Made by a program: the position numbers and the translations under genes. A model generated the notes under the pieces. It made no database searches, was not told the origin of the DNA, and worked only from the letters and a program-made list of their open reading frames with translations. From Bryoerythrophyllum caledonicum (Eukaryota; Streptophyta; Bryopsida; Pottiales; Pottiaceae): DNA of 64,000 nucleotides. The stretch covers positions 32,150,734-32,214,733 of the forward strand of contig OZ020517.1 in NCBI GenBank assembly GCA_963971425.1, read 5' to 3'. Below are positions 43,189-55,749 of the stretch, one piece after another. Every line of letters begins with the position of its first letter. The first letter of the stretch is position 1.

Positions 43189-45967
43189 CAATAGGGTGAC
43201 ATTCAAATTGGCCGTTTAGTAGTTCCAGGGATAGTGTCCTACACTGCTGCCAACTTTGACACCCTCCCCAAAGCTGAGAAATTGTTATTTTACCATGAAA
43301 ATTTGGGGACAGCATCATCTTTATGTTGAAAACATGCATACCAAATTTCAAGTCCAGGAGACTTATACAAAAAAACTTGTGCAAGATCTACCAACATGGG
43401 ATAGCTGTGAGAAAAGTGTCACAACTGCCAACTTTGACACCCTCCCAAGAATTGAGGAATTTTTTTTGCCCATGAAATTTTTGGAGCAAAAACATTTTTA
43501 TGTTGTTTGCATGTGTGGAAAATTCCAAGTCCAACAGACCCATACAAAAAATAATATTCCAAATCTACCAACATGTGTAGTTTTGAGAAACAAAGGGGAA
43601 AACCATTTTACTACTTCCAACTTTGACGCCCTCCTTAGGATTGAATTTTTGTTGATTCATAGTGAAATTTTTGGCACAAGATCATCTCTACGCTGGTAAC
43701 ATGTGAGATAAATTTCAAAGCCAAAAGATGTACACAAAAAAGTTATTTCATATCTACCAACGTGTATGTCCTCCAATAGCGTCAATCACTGCTAGTAACC
43801 TAGAGGGCATAGAATGACATAGTTGAAGGAGCTTTGTACCATTGACTAACTTCCACTCTCTTTCAAGAACTACCTTCAACACATCTAAGCTTCTAGGGCA
43901 TTGTTTGCCATGTTGCACAACATCTTTTAACATCCTCCAAACGTTCTCGATTGGATTGAGATCGGGAGAGTTTGGAGGCCAGTTGAGCTTTTCGAGAAGG
44001 TGGCTTTGTCTCCATTCTTCACTTATTTTGCTCCTATGGACGGGTGCCCCATCTTCCATAAGCACTCCTTGTGGAATTTGACCCATGAAATGAACCAATT
44101 TGGCATCGTAAACCACTTCTATAAAATCCTTAGCAGAACGTTGACCTTTAGGCATAAAGACAAGTTCTGACTTTTGTCCTCCGGCAAATGCGCCCCAAAT
44201 CATTAAAGAAGTCCTTCCACTTTTAAAAGTAGGAGTTTAGACAACTTGATGAATAACGCTCGTATGCACTTCTCCAAACATGAATTTGCCGAGAATTTTT
44301 TCCAATTTCAAAAGTAGATTCATCTGTCCAAACAACACGCTTCCACTCTTTTGCACTCCATCCACGGTACTTCTGAGCAAAAGTTAATCGTTGAGACATG
44401 TGACGAGGTGTCATTAAAGGTTTTTTGACTGCAATTCGACTAAAAATGCCATTTTTATGTAAGAACCTTTGAATAGTACGTCTACACACTTGAGTAGGAC
44501 ATGCATTGGTAATCTCTGAGAGTGAAGAGCAACGACGAATTTTTGGGTAATGCACAATACTATGAACATCTCTATCAGTAAGCTTTTTAGCGTGACTTCC
44601 ACCGCAAGGTTTGCGCTTGTAGGTTCCATCTTCTCTAAATGTTTTTACTAACCTTGTAACTGTTCTAATAGGAACTCCAATAGTAACTGTAATTTGAACT
44701 CCTGTAAATCCTCCTTCACTCAAACCTATGATGCGAGCACGAATTTCATCTGAAATTGCCATCATAAACTTATAGAGTGCGTGATGCTAGCTACAGCAGT
44801 AGAGTAGGGGTTAGAGCAGAGCAAGGAGGAGAGAAGGGGGCCAAGGGGCTAGAGCAGAGCAAAGGGGGTTGCAGGATTGACACGTGACAATTGGCACAGG
44901 AAGGAGAACAGGCTTGGAGCATAGCAAGGGGGAGAGAAGGGAGCCAAGGCGCTGGAGCAGAGAGGAGAGAGAAGGGTCGCCAAAACACAAGACCATATGC
45001 ATACATGAAAAATCGTTTTGCTCTTAATCACTCATCATGTATGCCCAATGTGAATCAACACTCATGCATCCCACAATACAACACTCTCTGTTTTGAGGAT
45101 TGTCTCAACATTCAGTCTATCACAAATCACACACACCATTCCCTTTACGTAGTGTTGAATAGATATTTAGAAGAAAAAATTTGTCATGTGTCTAATGCAC
45201 ACTTTATGGCCAAGTGGATTCTTCTGCATGGAACACCTCTTCACTTCTTCATTTAGATGTTATTGATCTTTTTGAGAAGCATTTATGTTTGGTGGCTTAC
45301 TCACATGATTGAGTTCAATGAAAAAGCGTGAGGTGTCAAAGATATTTTGACATTTTCAATATGACCTTCAAATTGTTTATCATAGTTACACATGTCGATA
45401 GATATGGAATAACTTTTCTTATGTATGTCTTTTGGCTTTGAAATTTATCCCACATGTTACCAGCGTAGAGATGATCTTGTGCCAAAAATTTCGTTATGTA
45501 TCAACAAAAACTCAATCCTAAGGAGGGCGTCAAAGTTGGAAGTAGTAAAATGGTTTTCCCCTTTGTTTCTCAAAACTACACATGTTGGTAGATTTGGAAT
45601 ATTATTTTTTGTATGGGTCTTTTGGACTTGAAATTTTCCACACATGCAAACAACATAAAAATGTTTTTGCTCCAAAAATTTCATGGGCAAAAAAAATTCC
45701 TCAATTCTTGGGAGGGTGTCAAAGTTGGCAGCTGTGACACTTTTCTCACAGCTATCCCATGTTGGTAGATCTTGCATAAGTTTTTTTGTATAAGTCTCCT
45801 GGACTTGAAATCTGGTATGCATGTTTTCAACATAAAGATGATGTTGTCCCCAAATTTTCATGATAAAATAACAATTTCTCAGCTTTGGGGAGGGTGTCAA
45901 AGTTGGCAGCAGTGTAGGACACTATCCTTGGAACTACTAAACGGCCAATTTGAATGTCACCCTATTG
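43189..45967 (-). mobile_element. Tc1/mariner-type transposon, 2,779 bp, TA target duplication, very long TIRs
   Basis: Begins CAATAGGGTGACATTCAAAT and ends with its complement ATTTGAATGTCACCCTATTG. TA lies on both sides (43187-43188 and 45968-45969). The TIRs are about 575 bp each (43189-43765 and about 45391-45967) and close to identical. Each arm holds three diverged tandem units of about 185 bp starting CAACTTTGACRCCCTCC. Between the arms lies a transposase pseudogene. The element is nested in the CACTA element. Confidence 0.9.
43754..44765 (-). pseudogene. Tc1-type transposase (DD34E), one frameshift
   Basis: The minus-strand ORF from 44765 encodes two HTH regions (ARIIGLSEGGFTGVQITVTI; RRTIQRFLHKNGIFSRIAVK) and VVWTDESTF with the first catalytic Asp. 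The frame stops at 44223. A second frame to 43754 continues with LMIWGAFAGG, LMEDGAPVH (second Asp) and PPNSPDLNPIENVW (Glu). There are 34 residues between the second Asp and the Glu, so DD34E. One extra or missing base near 44236 (at LNSYF) separates the frames. Otherwise domain order and length are normal for the family, so the copy may have been active recently. Confidence 0.85.
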
Positions 45968-45969
45968 TA

Positions 45970-48475
45970 CATAGAACACAAATAATTGATTAACTACATG
46001 GTATTTCCTTGGTCACTTGCAACTATGAATTGGATGTAATTGTACAAAAAACAATAATGAAGCTCTGCAATGTATGATGGATAAATAGTAGGTCATCCTC
46101 TAATGAAAGCATGCAATATCAAAATTAATGTTAGTGTAGATGATTGTCGTGAACAAGGAATTTGAGCCAAACGAGCCTTGGGATGTGAACATCGTAAGCT
46201 TTTACTTTGAAATCTAGAAAGAATACATGAAGTAGAAAGAATAGCAAAATTATAGCCATGAATTGATAATGGTGTGAATTTTAAAGTAATTGATTTGTAT
46301 TGATAGAAATATCCTCCTCGAAACACATAAAAGAATTTTACATATATAAAATAAAAATTCCTAATAGAAGGTTTGAGGTCTACCTCGAGTTTATGTCAAA
46401 TATGATGAAGTAGATGTGGGGTCTACCTCAATTCCGCCATAAAAATAGTAAGATAGATTTGAGGTCTATCTCAGGTTTACCTCAAGTGTAATTTTCGAAA
46501 GAAACAAAAGATTATGAGCATTTTGGGAAAGTAATATTTCACAACATTATGGGATGTCAAAATAATTTTTTTTGGATGATGTGTTTGTCTTTATGCAAAG
46601 GTTAGAGGTGAAGAAGAAGAACGCAGGTCCTTGGATAAGGCCAACCTGAAGAAAGTGTCTGTTTATTCCGCCACTTAGACCTTGCCCACCAGACAAAGAA
46701 TTAGTACTATGGAACTAACTCCCCCTCCAGGTTAGAGTAATATATATGGACTTGTGATGATGAAGTAATTTTCTAATTTTCAAATGTAGATTGATGGAAG
46801 CATCTTTTTTAATAAAGGAACTCATTGGACTTATTTTTCAAGGTACTTCATTTACAATTTTGGTAAATTATTTTTATTTTTAATATTGAAGAGGTGAAGA
46901 TTTGTTTGCTACTTTTGCCTCACCATTAGTAGTAATCATTGAAGTTCTTTTATGCTTCACTGTACTAGCATATAAAGCAGAGCAAAATCATTTCATGTCG
47001 TATTTTTTAATGAAATCCAATTATAAAATCTTTTAGCAAATTCAGTAGTATACATCCTTCATAAATTTAGAAACCAAAAACGTTATCAATTGCAGAATTA
47101 TGGTGCTTTCAATTTGAAAAGATCTCAATAGAATATTTAATCAGTAGTAGCTAATAAAGATTTTACTTTACAACCCATGGTGCATTGTGCTTGAAATTGG
47201 AGACATGAAATGACAAATTTGAAATTTATAGAGGCTTTTTGATTACATGGATTGTCGTCTGATTCATGTTTGTTTTAATATTAAAAATCATGTCGATCAT
47301 TTTGATAATAGCATGGAGAATCAAATTTATGGAGCTAAGATGGTATAATACCCTTTGTTGTAGAAGTGCAAAGAAATTCCACATGAAGAAAAGCAACAAA
47401 GGTAATTTAAGAACCTCCACTTCTCTAATGTCACTTTACCAATATCTTGAACATTATGTCATTTTTGCAAAGAAGTCTTTTTGGTAGTGTCATAGCGGTT
47501 GGATATGTGATATTGTAAGGGTGATAATGACTTTAGTAGTGTGAATGCGAGAATAAAATTCTTTTGACTCCAAATTCACTTTTATTTTAGAACTTGTTAT
47601 CTTTTGCAATTTTTGCAGATTTTGGAGTTTTCTTGTTCTCCTAATCAGAGAATTTTCCTAGGGTTTTCCTTCCAAGAGTATCTTCATCTAGAAAATGTAT
47701 ACATTATTTACAGTGTTCAAGGTTTTTACTAAGTATTATTATAATTAAAAAGCACTCTAGAAAAAATCAACTACACTCCTAAATAGGCAACAAATAGTTC
47801 AGGTGTTTCTTGCAATTGCCACATTATACATTATACTTGTGACTTACTAAGTGGGCACGCTTCAAAGTTTTCAAGGAATTCAAAATCAAATACTAACTTG
47901 TTTGAATTGATGAAGTTCCTTTTATGAGTTAAGCTCAAATGCTATAGAAATTGTTTTAAGATTAAATTATAATACACACAAAAACAAGTGAAAAATAATT
48001 TCTTTGCTATGTGGCGACTTTTTCTAACTACTTTTTTTGTCATAGGGATCGCATGTGAAATCTAAAAATATATTATACAATCAAAATTCAACTTACAAGG
48101 AAGTTGTAAACAATGAACATCCATTGGGAAAAAAAACATGGGAATTGTTATTCCATGTACAAAAAAAATTATTACTACAAATCAATAGAAGCATTTGTAC
48201 AGTCTTAGTCCACAGTTAGAAGTAAGCTTAGATTGAAGTCTTGAAAACAATATTATTATTGTAGCATAGAAGAGTGCATAACACTTACAAAAACCCTCTT
48301 AGCTACGCAATACAATGTGATCCTACATGGATCAACCATATTGAACAACAATAAGCACAAGCATACAAAAATGAGTGCTATAAGTTGTAGTTATTGAAAT
48401 AATAATTTCTACAATATCCAAAATCATTCACAACAAGAAAGGTTGTACAAAATGGTAGTGTTTTTTTCCAGAAAT
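45970..48475. other. AT-rich interior of the CACTA element
   Basis: No recognised gene. Only short AT-rich frames are present. It may hold introns or upstream exons of the interrupted transposase-like gene, but none could be supported. Confidence 0.5.
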
Positions 48476-48749
48476 CAGTTTGCACCAGAGTTTAGACCCG
48501 GCTAAACTTTGGAGAATGACATTAGAGTTTAGCCCCTGCTAAACGTTGGGGTCTAAAGTGGGGCACTTTAGACTCCTTGCCCCATTTTAGCTTTTGGGAC
48601 CAACACTTGTAAGCTTTGAGTTAGACTTTGGGCAATAAAATTACATTGAGTTTTAGCCCCGGCTAAATTTTGGGGTCTAAAGTGGGGCGGTTTAGACCCT
48701 GTGCTCACTTTAGCCCCGGGGGCTAACGCGTCCTAAGTTTCCTGTGTAC

Positions 48750-48840
48750 GCGCAGGCGGAGTTCCGCGACACCGAGACCGTGTGCCTGTGGCTCGGCGCA
48801 AACGTCATGCTGGAGTATGGCTGCGAGGAAGCGTCAGAAA
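48750..48840 (+). pseudogene. Prefoldin subunit 3 exon, part right of the CACTA insertion
   Basis: Encodes [20 protein letters not shown] then [11 protein letters not shown] and ends at a GTAATA donor. The [12 protein letters not shown] signature is diagnostic for prefoldin subunit 3. It joins in frame to 39180-39215 when the transposon and one TAC are removed. The next exon (LLxxNLxNAxxSLEVL) was not found in the following kilobase. Confidence 0.85.
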
Positions 48841-49359
48841 CGGTAATAATCAGGCACCGAAAGGGATATACGAACGAAGAACGCCCCTCGCTTCACCTGA
48901 ACTTTAACCCAAATTCAGCTGCTCATGATAACCCTACTGAAAATGCATACAAATGACTAGTGTAAAGTCATTCGTATCCATCATCTTTGGTGACAAAGGG
49001 CACAAAATCATCATACAATGTCGAAACCTAAACCACAGAAACTGAGAAACGGACACAACAAAAGAATTCTTGATCTACTACGACCTCACAATCAGAAAGG
49101 TGTCCTCTCGAATATCAAGGCCAGCGAGTTGTGTAAGCTCCAACACCTTGTGCTGCTTTGTAAATGCAATCACATCTCACCCATCAACAATATGGTAACC
49201 TGAAATCCCCAAAAACTCAACCCCAAACCTCCAACTAGAGCATCGACCCCCTCAAACCCTAATCTCAAACCTTGGAGATCAGTAATTCCTAACCTGGGTC
49301 AGGTTGGAAAAAACGAATATTGCCAGATGAGCATGACAAGAAAAACCACCAAAAAAAAA

Positions 49360-49440
49360 GGACGGGGCAGAGATGGGGACAGGGACGGGGACGGGGACGG
49401 AGGACGGGGGACGGGGGGACGATGGATCGGAGGGAAAGGG
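49360..49440. repeat. GGGACA/GGGGACG minisatellite
   Basis: Short G-rich units (GGGACAGGGACGGGGACGGG and variants) run for about 70 bp. It makes artificial Gly/Asp/Arg-rich frames. Possible quadruplex-forming DNA. The rest of 48.85-50.0 kb holds no recognised gene. Confidence 0.7.
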
Positions 49441-50039
49441 CTAGGGAACGGGGAGGTGGGGACTCAACACAAAAAAATGGTGTGTCCGGAGGACACGGGC
49501 ACCCCAGTAGTTATGAAAGAATATTTTTTATATTGTTAGTATAAGTCATGATTAATCCATCTACTGTACCATTTTTATTTTAGATCCAATGATTGTATCT
49601 CTATGATTAAAATGAAATAGCTTTCCTAAATAAAGGCCACTTTTTACACCCCTATCCGTAGCATGAAGGCTTCTACCTTTGTATATTCCAACGCCAAACT
49701 TGTCAATGTAGAAACGTAAAAGAAAAGTATCAAAGGTAAAAGGAACTCCAAAGTAAAACAAAGGTAAAAGGAACTCCTAAGTAAAAGTAAAGGAAAATGT
49801 AAAAAAACTATAAAGGTCCTAGAAGCTATGTCCGTAACATTAGTATTTTTGGTACAATATATTTGGTACAATATATTTGCCCTTCAAGTTGCCTTGTTGG
49901 GGACGACAAGGGTTCTACGTATTATCTTTGATCATATATGAGACTGCAATTGTAAAGCTTATAATCTTTGATATTTGGTAAATTATATACTCATATGTTG
50001 TGCAATTCAAAAGGTAGTAGCAATTTCAATATTTTTTTT

Positions 50040-52290
50040 TGTAAATTTTAGGCATTAAAAATGGACGAACGCACTTGTGATATTTGTGGACCTAGGTAAT
50101 AACGAGCGTGTATATTCCACCCCGGATACTGGCGTGTGGTGGGAACAAATGCAGGTATGTTATTGACTATGTTACATGTAACTGTAAAAGTATGTGCACA
50201 AAAATACGGAATGTACCTGGATAAGGAATCATTTAATATAGTTTTATATTTGTAGGTTATTAAACTTATCATTTATATAATTAATTGTTGGCTTTTGTAG
50301 AAGGACATCGAGAATAACCCAAATGCAGTGATCGCGCCATTGATTTTGTATAGTGATGAGACATCTCTATCCAAAAACTCCAAAGTAGTGGGACATCCTA
50401 TTGTGATGAGTATTGCAAATATTGCATGCGAGAACCGATATTTGAACGAGGGACACTGTTTGTTCGCAATACTGCGAGTACTACCAACGCGTTCATCATC
50501 ATCAATTGAGCGGGTTCAATTACTTCAAGATTGTTTGGAATGTGTACTGGAGCCTTTAAAACAAGCTAGTTTTGGGTACGCCAATTCTGTTTCATATTAT
50601 TGCATTTTGTTATATTAATTATTTGGTAGAAGATATTGAATATGATAAAGATTTTATTTTCATTTCAGAGTTCATTTTGGTATAACGAACAGAATACTAA
50701 ATTACCAATGATTTTTGTTGTAGAGGCATTGTCATATGTGATCCATTTGGAATTGAAAGACTTGTGTATCCAAGATTATATGCCTACGTTTGCGATTATC
50801 CAGAAGGGAGCAAGGTGAGAAATTGAAGATGTCAATTTGAACTATATGAATGAAATAAGAATATATTGTTGATAAAAACCATATGTTTGCTTAAATCAAA
50901 TGTATCATTTGAAAACATGTCTGGTTATTTATTCATGGAAGGGTATTATGTAGGTAACATGTACATTTGGTTCTCAAAGGAGTAACTATCCTTGTAGCAT
51001 GTGTACGTGCCCAAAAGATGCATTGAGAGATGTTAATATTGATTAAGGAGCTCGAACTGAAGAATCTATGAAGGATATTCTACGCATGATACAAAATGCC
51101 AATACTTTAGCAGCAGCTCAAATATCAAAGGAATATTCAATGCATCAAGTTCTTGTAAGTGAAGTCATTGTTTGAATTAAATTTCATTCGAATTACAAAT
51201 TGATGGTAAATCTTTTATATAAATATATTACAGGTGTTTATTACGATAAAGGAATTTTACACTGGCTTAGAGCACATTAAATTATTTTAGTTCATGCGAC
51301 TGATTTTTGAATTATAGAAGAATTATGTAAGTATTACAATAAGTAAGTCACTATTCGATTAACGTATGTCATGTTTGTGTTTGTGACATTTTATGTAGTG
51401 TGCACTTTGGGGATTCGCTAAAGGAGACACAAAATATGGAAATCCATATCTGGCGGTCAATGTTGACATGCTTCATCAAGCCGATCTTGGATTATTCAAA
51501 ACAATTATTGGCATATTGAGATCATGTGCTAAAGAACAATCACCAGCAATATTACCAGAAATGGATAGGAGGCTTTTACGGATCAAAGAATCATCAAGAT
51601 TTTATAAATTTAGAGTGCCTGGAACCCAAACAGGTGGTTATTTTGTGTCAAATGCAAATTTTGCAGCATTCGAACACAGATCTGTGTTGCAGGTACATAT
51701 TATAGTATTTATTTTACAAATTAGGTTCAAAAATTTACAAATTAGAGTATTTGAATTTATATGCTATTGTTTGTAGAACTCACTTGTATAGGAAAGAAGG
51801 ATGTGACCGTTTTATGTTTGTTGGAAATGTGCAGGTTTTGGTTTTTTGCATGATTGGTTTATATACGGACAACATCATTGGAGCTATTGTGAAATTTGTG
51901 AAGTGGTATGAAATAGCATGCCGTACAAAGGAATACACAGAATCCATGTTAGATGATATGAATCGTTTGATGCAAAGGTGCTCCTCAAACCAGTTGTTAT
52001 CTTTTGATATTTTAGAAGTTTTAAATTTTCATGTAATTGATTTGAGATGGTGATGCAAAGTACTTCATTAAACATTCAACTAGGATGATTGCAGGGTGGT
52101 TATTGCTTTCATACAAGAATTCTCTCAGTGGCAAAAATCAGGGTTTCAAATCGTGAAAATTCATGCCATGTCGCACTATTCTATGGCTATACGGAGATCC
52201 GGGTCTCCATTTGAATATAGCTCTAAGATGTATGAGCATTTACATTTGAATATAGCTCTAACATGTATGAGCATTTACACTTGAATATAG
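50040..52290 (+). pseudogene. Plavaka/KDZ-type transposase, decayed
   Basis: Plus-strand exon pieces in order. About 50301-50575: NAVIAPLILYSDETSLSKNS, GHPIVMSIANIACENRYLNE. About 50745-50814: LVYPRLYAYVCDYPEGSK. About 50953-51155: CTFGSQRSNYPCSMCTCPKD. About 51400-51691: KYGNPYLAVNVDMLHQADLG, then TGGYFVSNANFAAFEHRSVL. About 52096-52250: KIHAMSHYSMAIRRSGSPFE. This is the order of conserved blocks in Plavaka-type transposases of the Kyakuja-Dileera-Zisupton group (SDxTxLS, GNI, DYPE, MLHQxDLG, HxxxHY). An in-frame stop after RDVNID and breaks after 51780 show decay. It lies between the two TET/JBP-like genes, about 17 kb and 6 kb away. Confidence 0.65.
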
Positions 52291-52330
52291 CTCTAACATG
52301 TATGAGCATTAACATGTATGAGCATTTACA
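52217..52330 (+). repeat. Tandem units of TATAGCTCTAACATGTATGAG
   Basis: Units of about 36 bp ending ATGTATGAGCATT repeat three to four times just after the transposase HYSMAIRR exon. Confidence 0.75.
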
Positions 52331-52727
52331 AATATACATTAAACATACAAATGTACTTTAAATAGTCTCTATATAATCTTTAAATATTCATTAGATATTC
52401 ATTAAACATGTAAACATACATTGATTATTTGTTAGACATTGATCGAAAGTTTCAAGGGATTCGAGAGATGTGAATGGGAATAGTTGGGAATGGGAGGATG
52501 AGGAGACGAGGTTGAGGATGAGATGGGGAGAATAAATGCACAACATCGAGTGGGCGGTTGATTGAGGCTACCATTGTTCATCAACATGTTAACAAATTTT
52601 TGTGCCAGGGTAGGTGGTCGATTGGGGGCAAATATTGAGGGTACTAGTGTGGATGGACGATTGAGGAATGCTTTTCATGACAATGGCGGCTGACACTAAT
52701 TGCCAACTTGTTGACAAATGTTGTCCT

Positions 52728-52842
52728 AGGGTAACCACACTATTTGTGCCATTGCACTGAAAGCCATCTCCAGTGTAGGCACATGGATATACTACACCAA
52801 AGATTGAGTTTAGTGCAGTGATACAAATAGTGTAATCACCCT
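52728..52842. mobile_element. Short foldback element, about 115 bp
   Basis: AGGGTAACCACACTATTTGT...TTGCACTGAA pairs with TTAGTGCAGTGATACAAATA...ATCACCCT. Related sequence occurs at 18470-18520. It carries no coding sequence. Confidence 0.55.
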
Positions 52843-52849
52843 TGGACAC

Positions 52850-54230
52850 TATTTCTAAACAAGTGGAGGTGGACCGAGTAGGCGGTTGATTGAGCACGCA
52901 ACCAATTGAGAATGATGTATGTAGGCGGTTGATTCAGTAGGGAACCGTTAATGAGATCGGCGGCCACATGCTATTTGTGTATAGTGCGGCACTCAGCCCA
53001 ACCATATGGGATAACTGAGCGCCACGCAACCTTGTCGGGCCACCGGTAAGCGTTTTGGGATGAATGCATTTCATCCTCGCGTAAGGACTCTAGTAGGAAC
53101 CGTAAACGAAAAATCAATTTCTCCATTGCAAAGATGGTTCCCTAAACGAGCGCCACCACCTCCACGAGCGACAATCCAACGCCATGCCACCAACGGGCTC
53201 TACAGCAAGTCTCCACGATCCAGACACGCCAGCGGGTTGTTGCTTGTATGGTTGAAAGACCGAACACTACGAGGCCAACGAGGACTGTATGCCCGGACAA
53301 TCCGTGCATTTCCAGGGCATTTTCGGGGCCAACACAACACGAACGTAGTCCGGGCACTGAGGTGGTGGGCGCTCAAAGACACAATTTTTTCCCCGTCTAA
53401 CCTATTATCCAATTTTTCCCGGCGTGCCGTGATGATTACTGCGGCAAAGTAGTACTACTCTTTGCTTTTTTTTTATTTATGACATGGCTGTTGCGAGGAA
53501 GGAAGTTGAGATGGCAGGAGTAAGTTCGTCATGAGTCGCGCCTGAACCTGAAACTTGTCCGGCTGCGAAAAGAGCAAAGGACAAGAAACTTGCACTTCTA
53601 GTTTGCGAAGAGAGCAGTAGTTTGTTTCGATGGCTTGAGAGATGATCGAGTAGTGGAGGGACAGTTTGGAGTTGAAGCGCTTTGGAGAGCAGCTGCCATT
53701 GATTGATTGTGCTTCTTGTCTGCCAAAGAGCAGACTCGACAAGTTTCCATTCCTTTTCAGCTTTGTGGAGAGAGCTGTACAGCGAGTGGAAGGAACTGAA
53801 GAGGATCCTGTGTCACTCCATGGCAATCCAGGAATTTTTCTTCGCTGCATTGTTTTGTTCATTAGGCTCGTAGTGCAATTTGTATGGTAATGCCTATGGC
53901 GACAGCGCTGCCAGATTGGTCCGTAGAGCAGCGACTATTTTGCCGTGTTTTAACCTGATCCTATCTATTTTACGCCTGCAAGTCTGATGATGAGGAGGCT
54001 CTTTTGTCAGTGTTTCTATGTTGTTTTTTGTTGGGCGGGCATCTGAGATTTTCTATCCCATCACACCTGTTCGAGGTTTGGGTTCCCTCTTGTTTTGCAA
54101 CTTCAGTAATTAAGAATCTTCAGAGCGTGTGATTACTTCAACGGCCTAGAATGTGGCTCATGGTTGTGTCTCATGGTTATATTGCATAGTAAATCAGGGC
54201 ATGCGTCAGGGCCTGTCGCTGAAGTGGTGA
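52850..54230. other. No recognised gene
   Basis: Several open frames up to 130 codons (for example 53060-53452, and 53862-53473 on the minus strand) have no recognisable motif or splice support. Confidence 0.5.
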
Positions 54231-54235
54231 CATTT

Positions 54236-54300
54236 TAGGGTTTAGGGTTTAGGGTTTAGGATTTAGGGTTTAGAGCTTAGAGCTTAGGGTTAAGGGCTTC
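54236..54300 (+). repeat. Interstitial plant telomeric repeat tract
   Basis: TTTAGGGTTTAGGGTTTAGG and degenerate units (TTTAGGA, TTTAGAGC, TTAGAGC) follow in tandem, about five clear TTTAGGG-type copies and then variants. This is the standard plant telomere unit in an internal location. Confidence 0.85.
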
Positions 54301-55740
54301 GAGTTAAGTCCAGCCATATTGAACATTTCCGAAGCGTATCTGAGGCAGTAACCATGTTGGTAAGCGCCTCTTCGCGGTTTCGTGGATGTGTGAATACTTG
54401 AATTTATCATAGACTTTGCACTGTTGTGGTAACATTTTTCCAGCATGAATGAGTCGTCAATGCTATAGGATTGACAGAGTCTGGAGAGGTTGGGTGGATG
54501 TTTCTAAGTTCCAGCGATGGTAGATAGTTTTCAAAGCGTACGTCGATCAGCAAGCATGTCGGTATGTACCTCTTCGCGGATTCATGAACGTGTGAGTATT
54601 TAAGAAATGTGAGCAAAGTTTCGAATGTCATGAATGGTATGGACAAATGGAGGTTTAGGGAGTGCTTACTGTGGATTGAGTGAATAACGCGGCCATGCTC
54701 TCGCGCATCGGCCACACCACCCCCGAGAGCTTCATATGGTTGAATATTGATTGGCAGGTAGGAAGGGAATGAACACTAGAGAGTTCCGAGATTCCAGCGA
54801 CACTTTGGCTTCGTCGTGGTCATGTGCCAAACACTTTTATGACGGTCACACAGATGATCAAATTGATGCCACGTTGGAATAAACCTGCCCACCATGGAAA
54901 AATTCTTGAAGAGAAGCAGTTGGTAGAGAAGTCACCATTACTGAGAGGTGTGGAGGATGCCAAGCTTGGCAAGTCAGTGCTTTAGATCTCTTTCATCTTT
55001 CAGGTTCGCCTCAAGCGTCGTCAAACCGCATTTGCATGTAATGTTGGGTCTTGTGTATATTGTTTGGATATTAGTGTGACTTACGATTGATTGTGAATGC
55101 AATGTAGGTTTAGGTTGTGCTTCGTTGGAGCCCATATGTGGACTTTGTGATGCTTTGCCTCGACTCCGTCCGTGACCAACATGTTGCTCTAGTAGCTGTA
55201 AACGACGGCGCACTACAACGTTTGGGTTGCTCGGATTTTGCCAACCTGTGCTCATAGCAAGAAGCACGCGCTGAAGTTCTCGGTTCGTTAACACAGGTAC
55301 GGAGCTTGAATGAGGTAATGTAACGCATTTTAGATATGTTGTCGCCACTCATGCAACTTCACAATTCATACCACCAATATAAAGCGATTCAAACTTTTCT
55401 TGTACGTATCATGATCGTCGGCCCATCAAGAGCTCATGTACGACGGGCAGGGGGCAGTGTGCGTAGGGATGGAGGCGGCGCTAAACGACAAGGACAACAT
55501 CGTCATGTGTAGCACTTCTTGCGTGTTGCACTGGTTTTGAAACAACCATTTTCTCACTGTTGTGCAGGTTGGTGGCGTGTGGTGGTACGAATGGCAATGT
55601 CTTCCAATATCAAGTTAGTGAATGCCTCCTATTTCCCAACTTGGTGTGGAATTCTCTTCGCCAAGACATGTGGGTTCAAGTCAGGTTGCCTTGTTGTAAG
55701 TCGTAACATGAAGCAAGAAGCGTAATCCTTATCATTGGTG
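54300..55740. other. No recognised gene
   Basis: Short frames only. GCGTA...CTCTTCGCGG-type sequence recurs at about 54330-54380 and 54535-54585 as a diverged repeat. No motif supports a gene. Confidence 0.45.
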
Positions 55741-55749
55741 TCCAACTGC

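Larger units (their letters stand above)
39216..48746. mobile_element. CACTA-superfamily transposon, 9,531 bp, with TAC target duplication
   Basis: Left end CACAGGAAACTTAGGAGGCA and right end GTCCTAAGTTTCCTGTG form a TIR of about 26 bp with three mismatches. CACAG fits the CACWR rule of the superfamily. The trinucleotide TAC flanks both ends (39213-39215 and 48747-48749), and removing the element plus one TAC restores an open prefoldin frame. Subterminal arrays of TTAGCCCCGGCTAA-like repeats lie at 39236-39500 and 48480-48740. The interior carries captured PUMY exons, other captured exons, a short transposase-like N-terminal fragment and a nested Tc1 element. No complete TNP2 transposase is seen, so it is probably non-autonomous. 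Confidence 0.9.

Noticed and set aside
42590-43384. 264-codon minus-strand ORF as one protein
   Set aside because: Its first part is translated from the Tc1 inverted repeat; only the part below 43188 belongs to the CACTA interior.
43256-43699. ORF starting MTPSPKLRNCYF, repeated on the opposite strand at 45457-45900
   Set aside because: Both lie wholly in the long terminal inverted repeats of the Tc1 element and follow its repeated units; not a gene.
53060-53862. ORFs of about 130 codons on each strand
   Set aside because: No domain, no splice context and no neighbour that gives them meaning.
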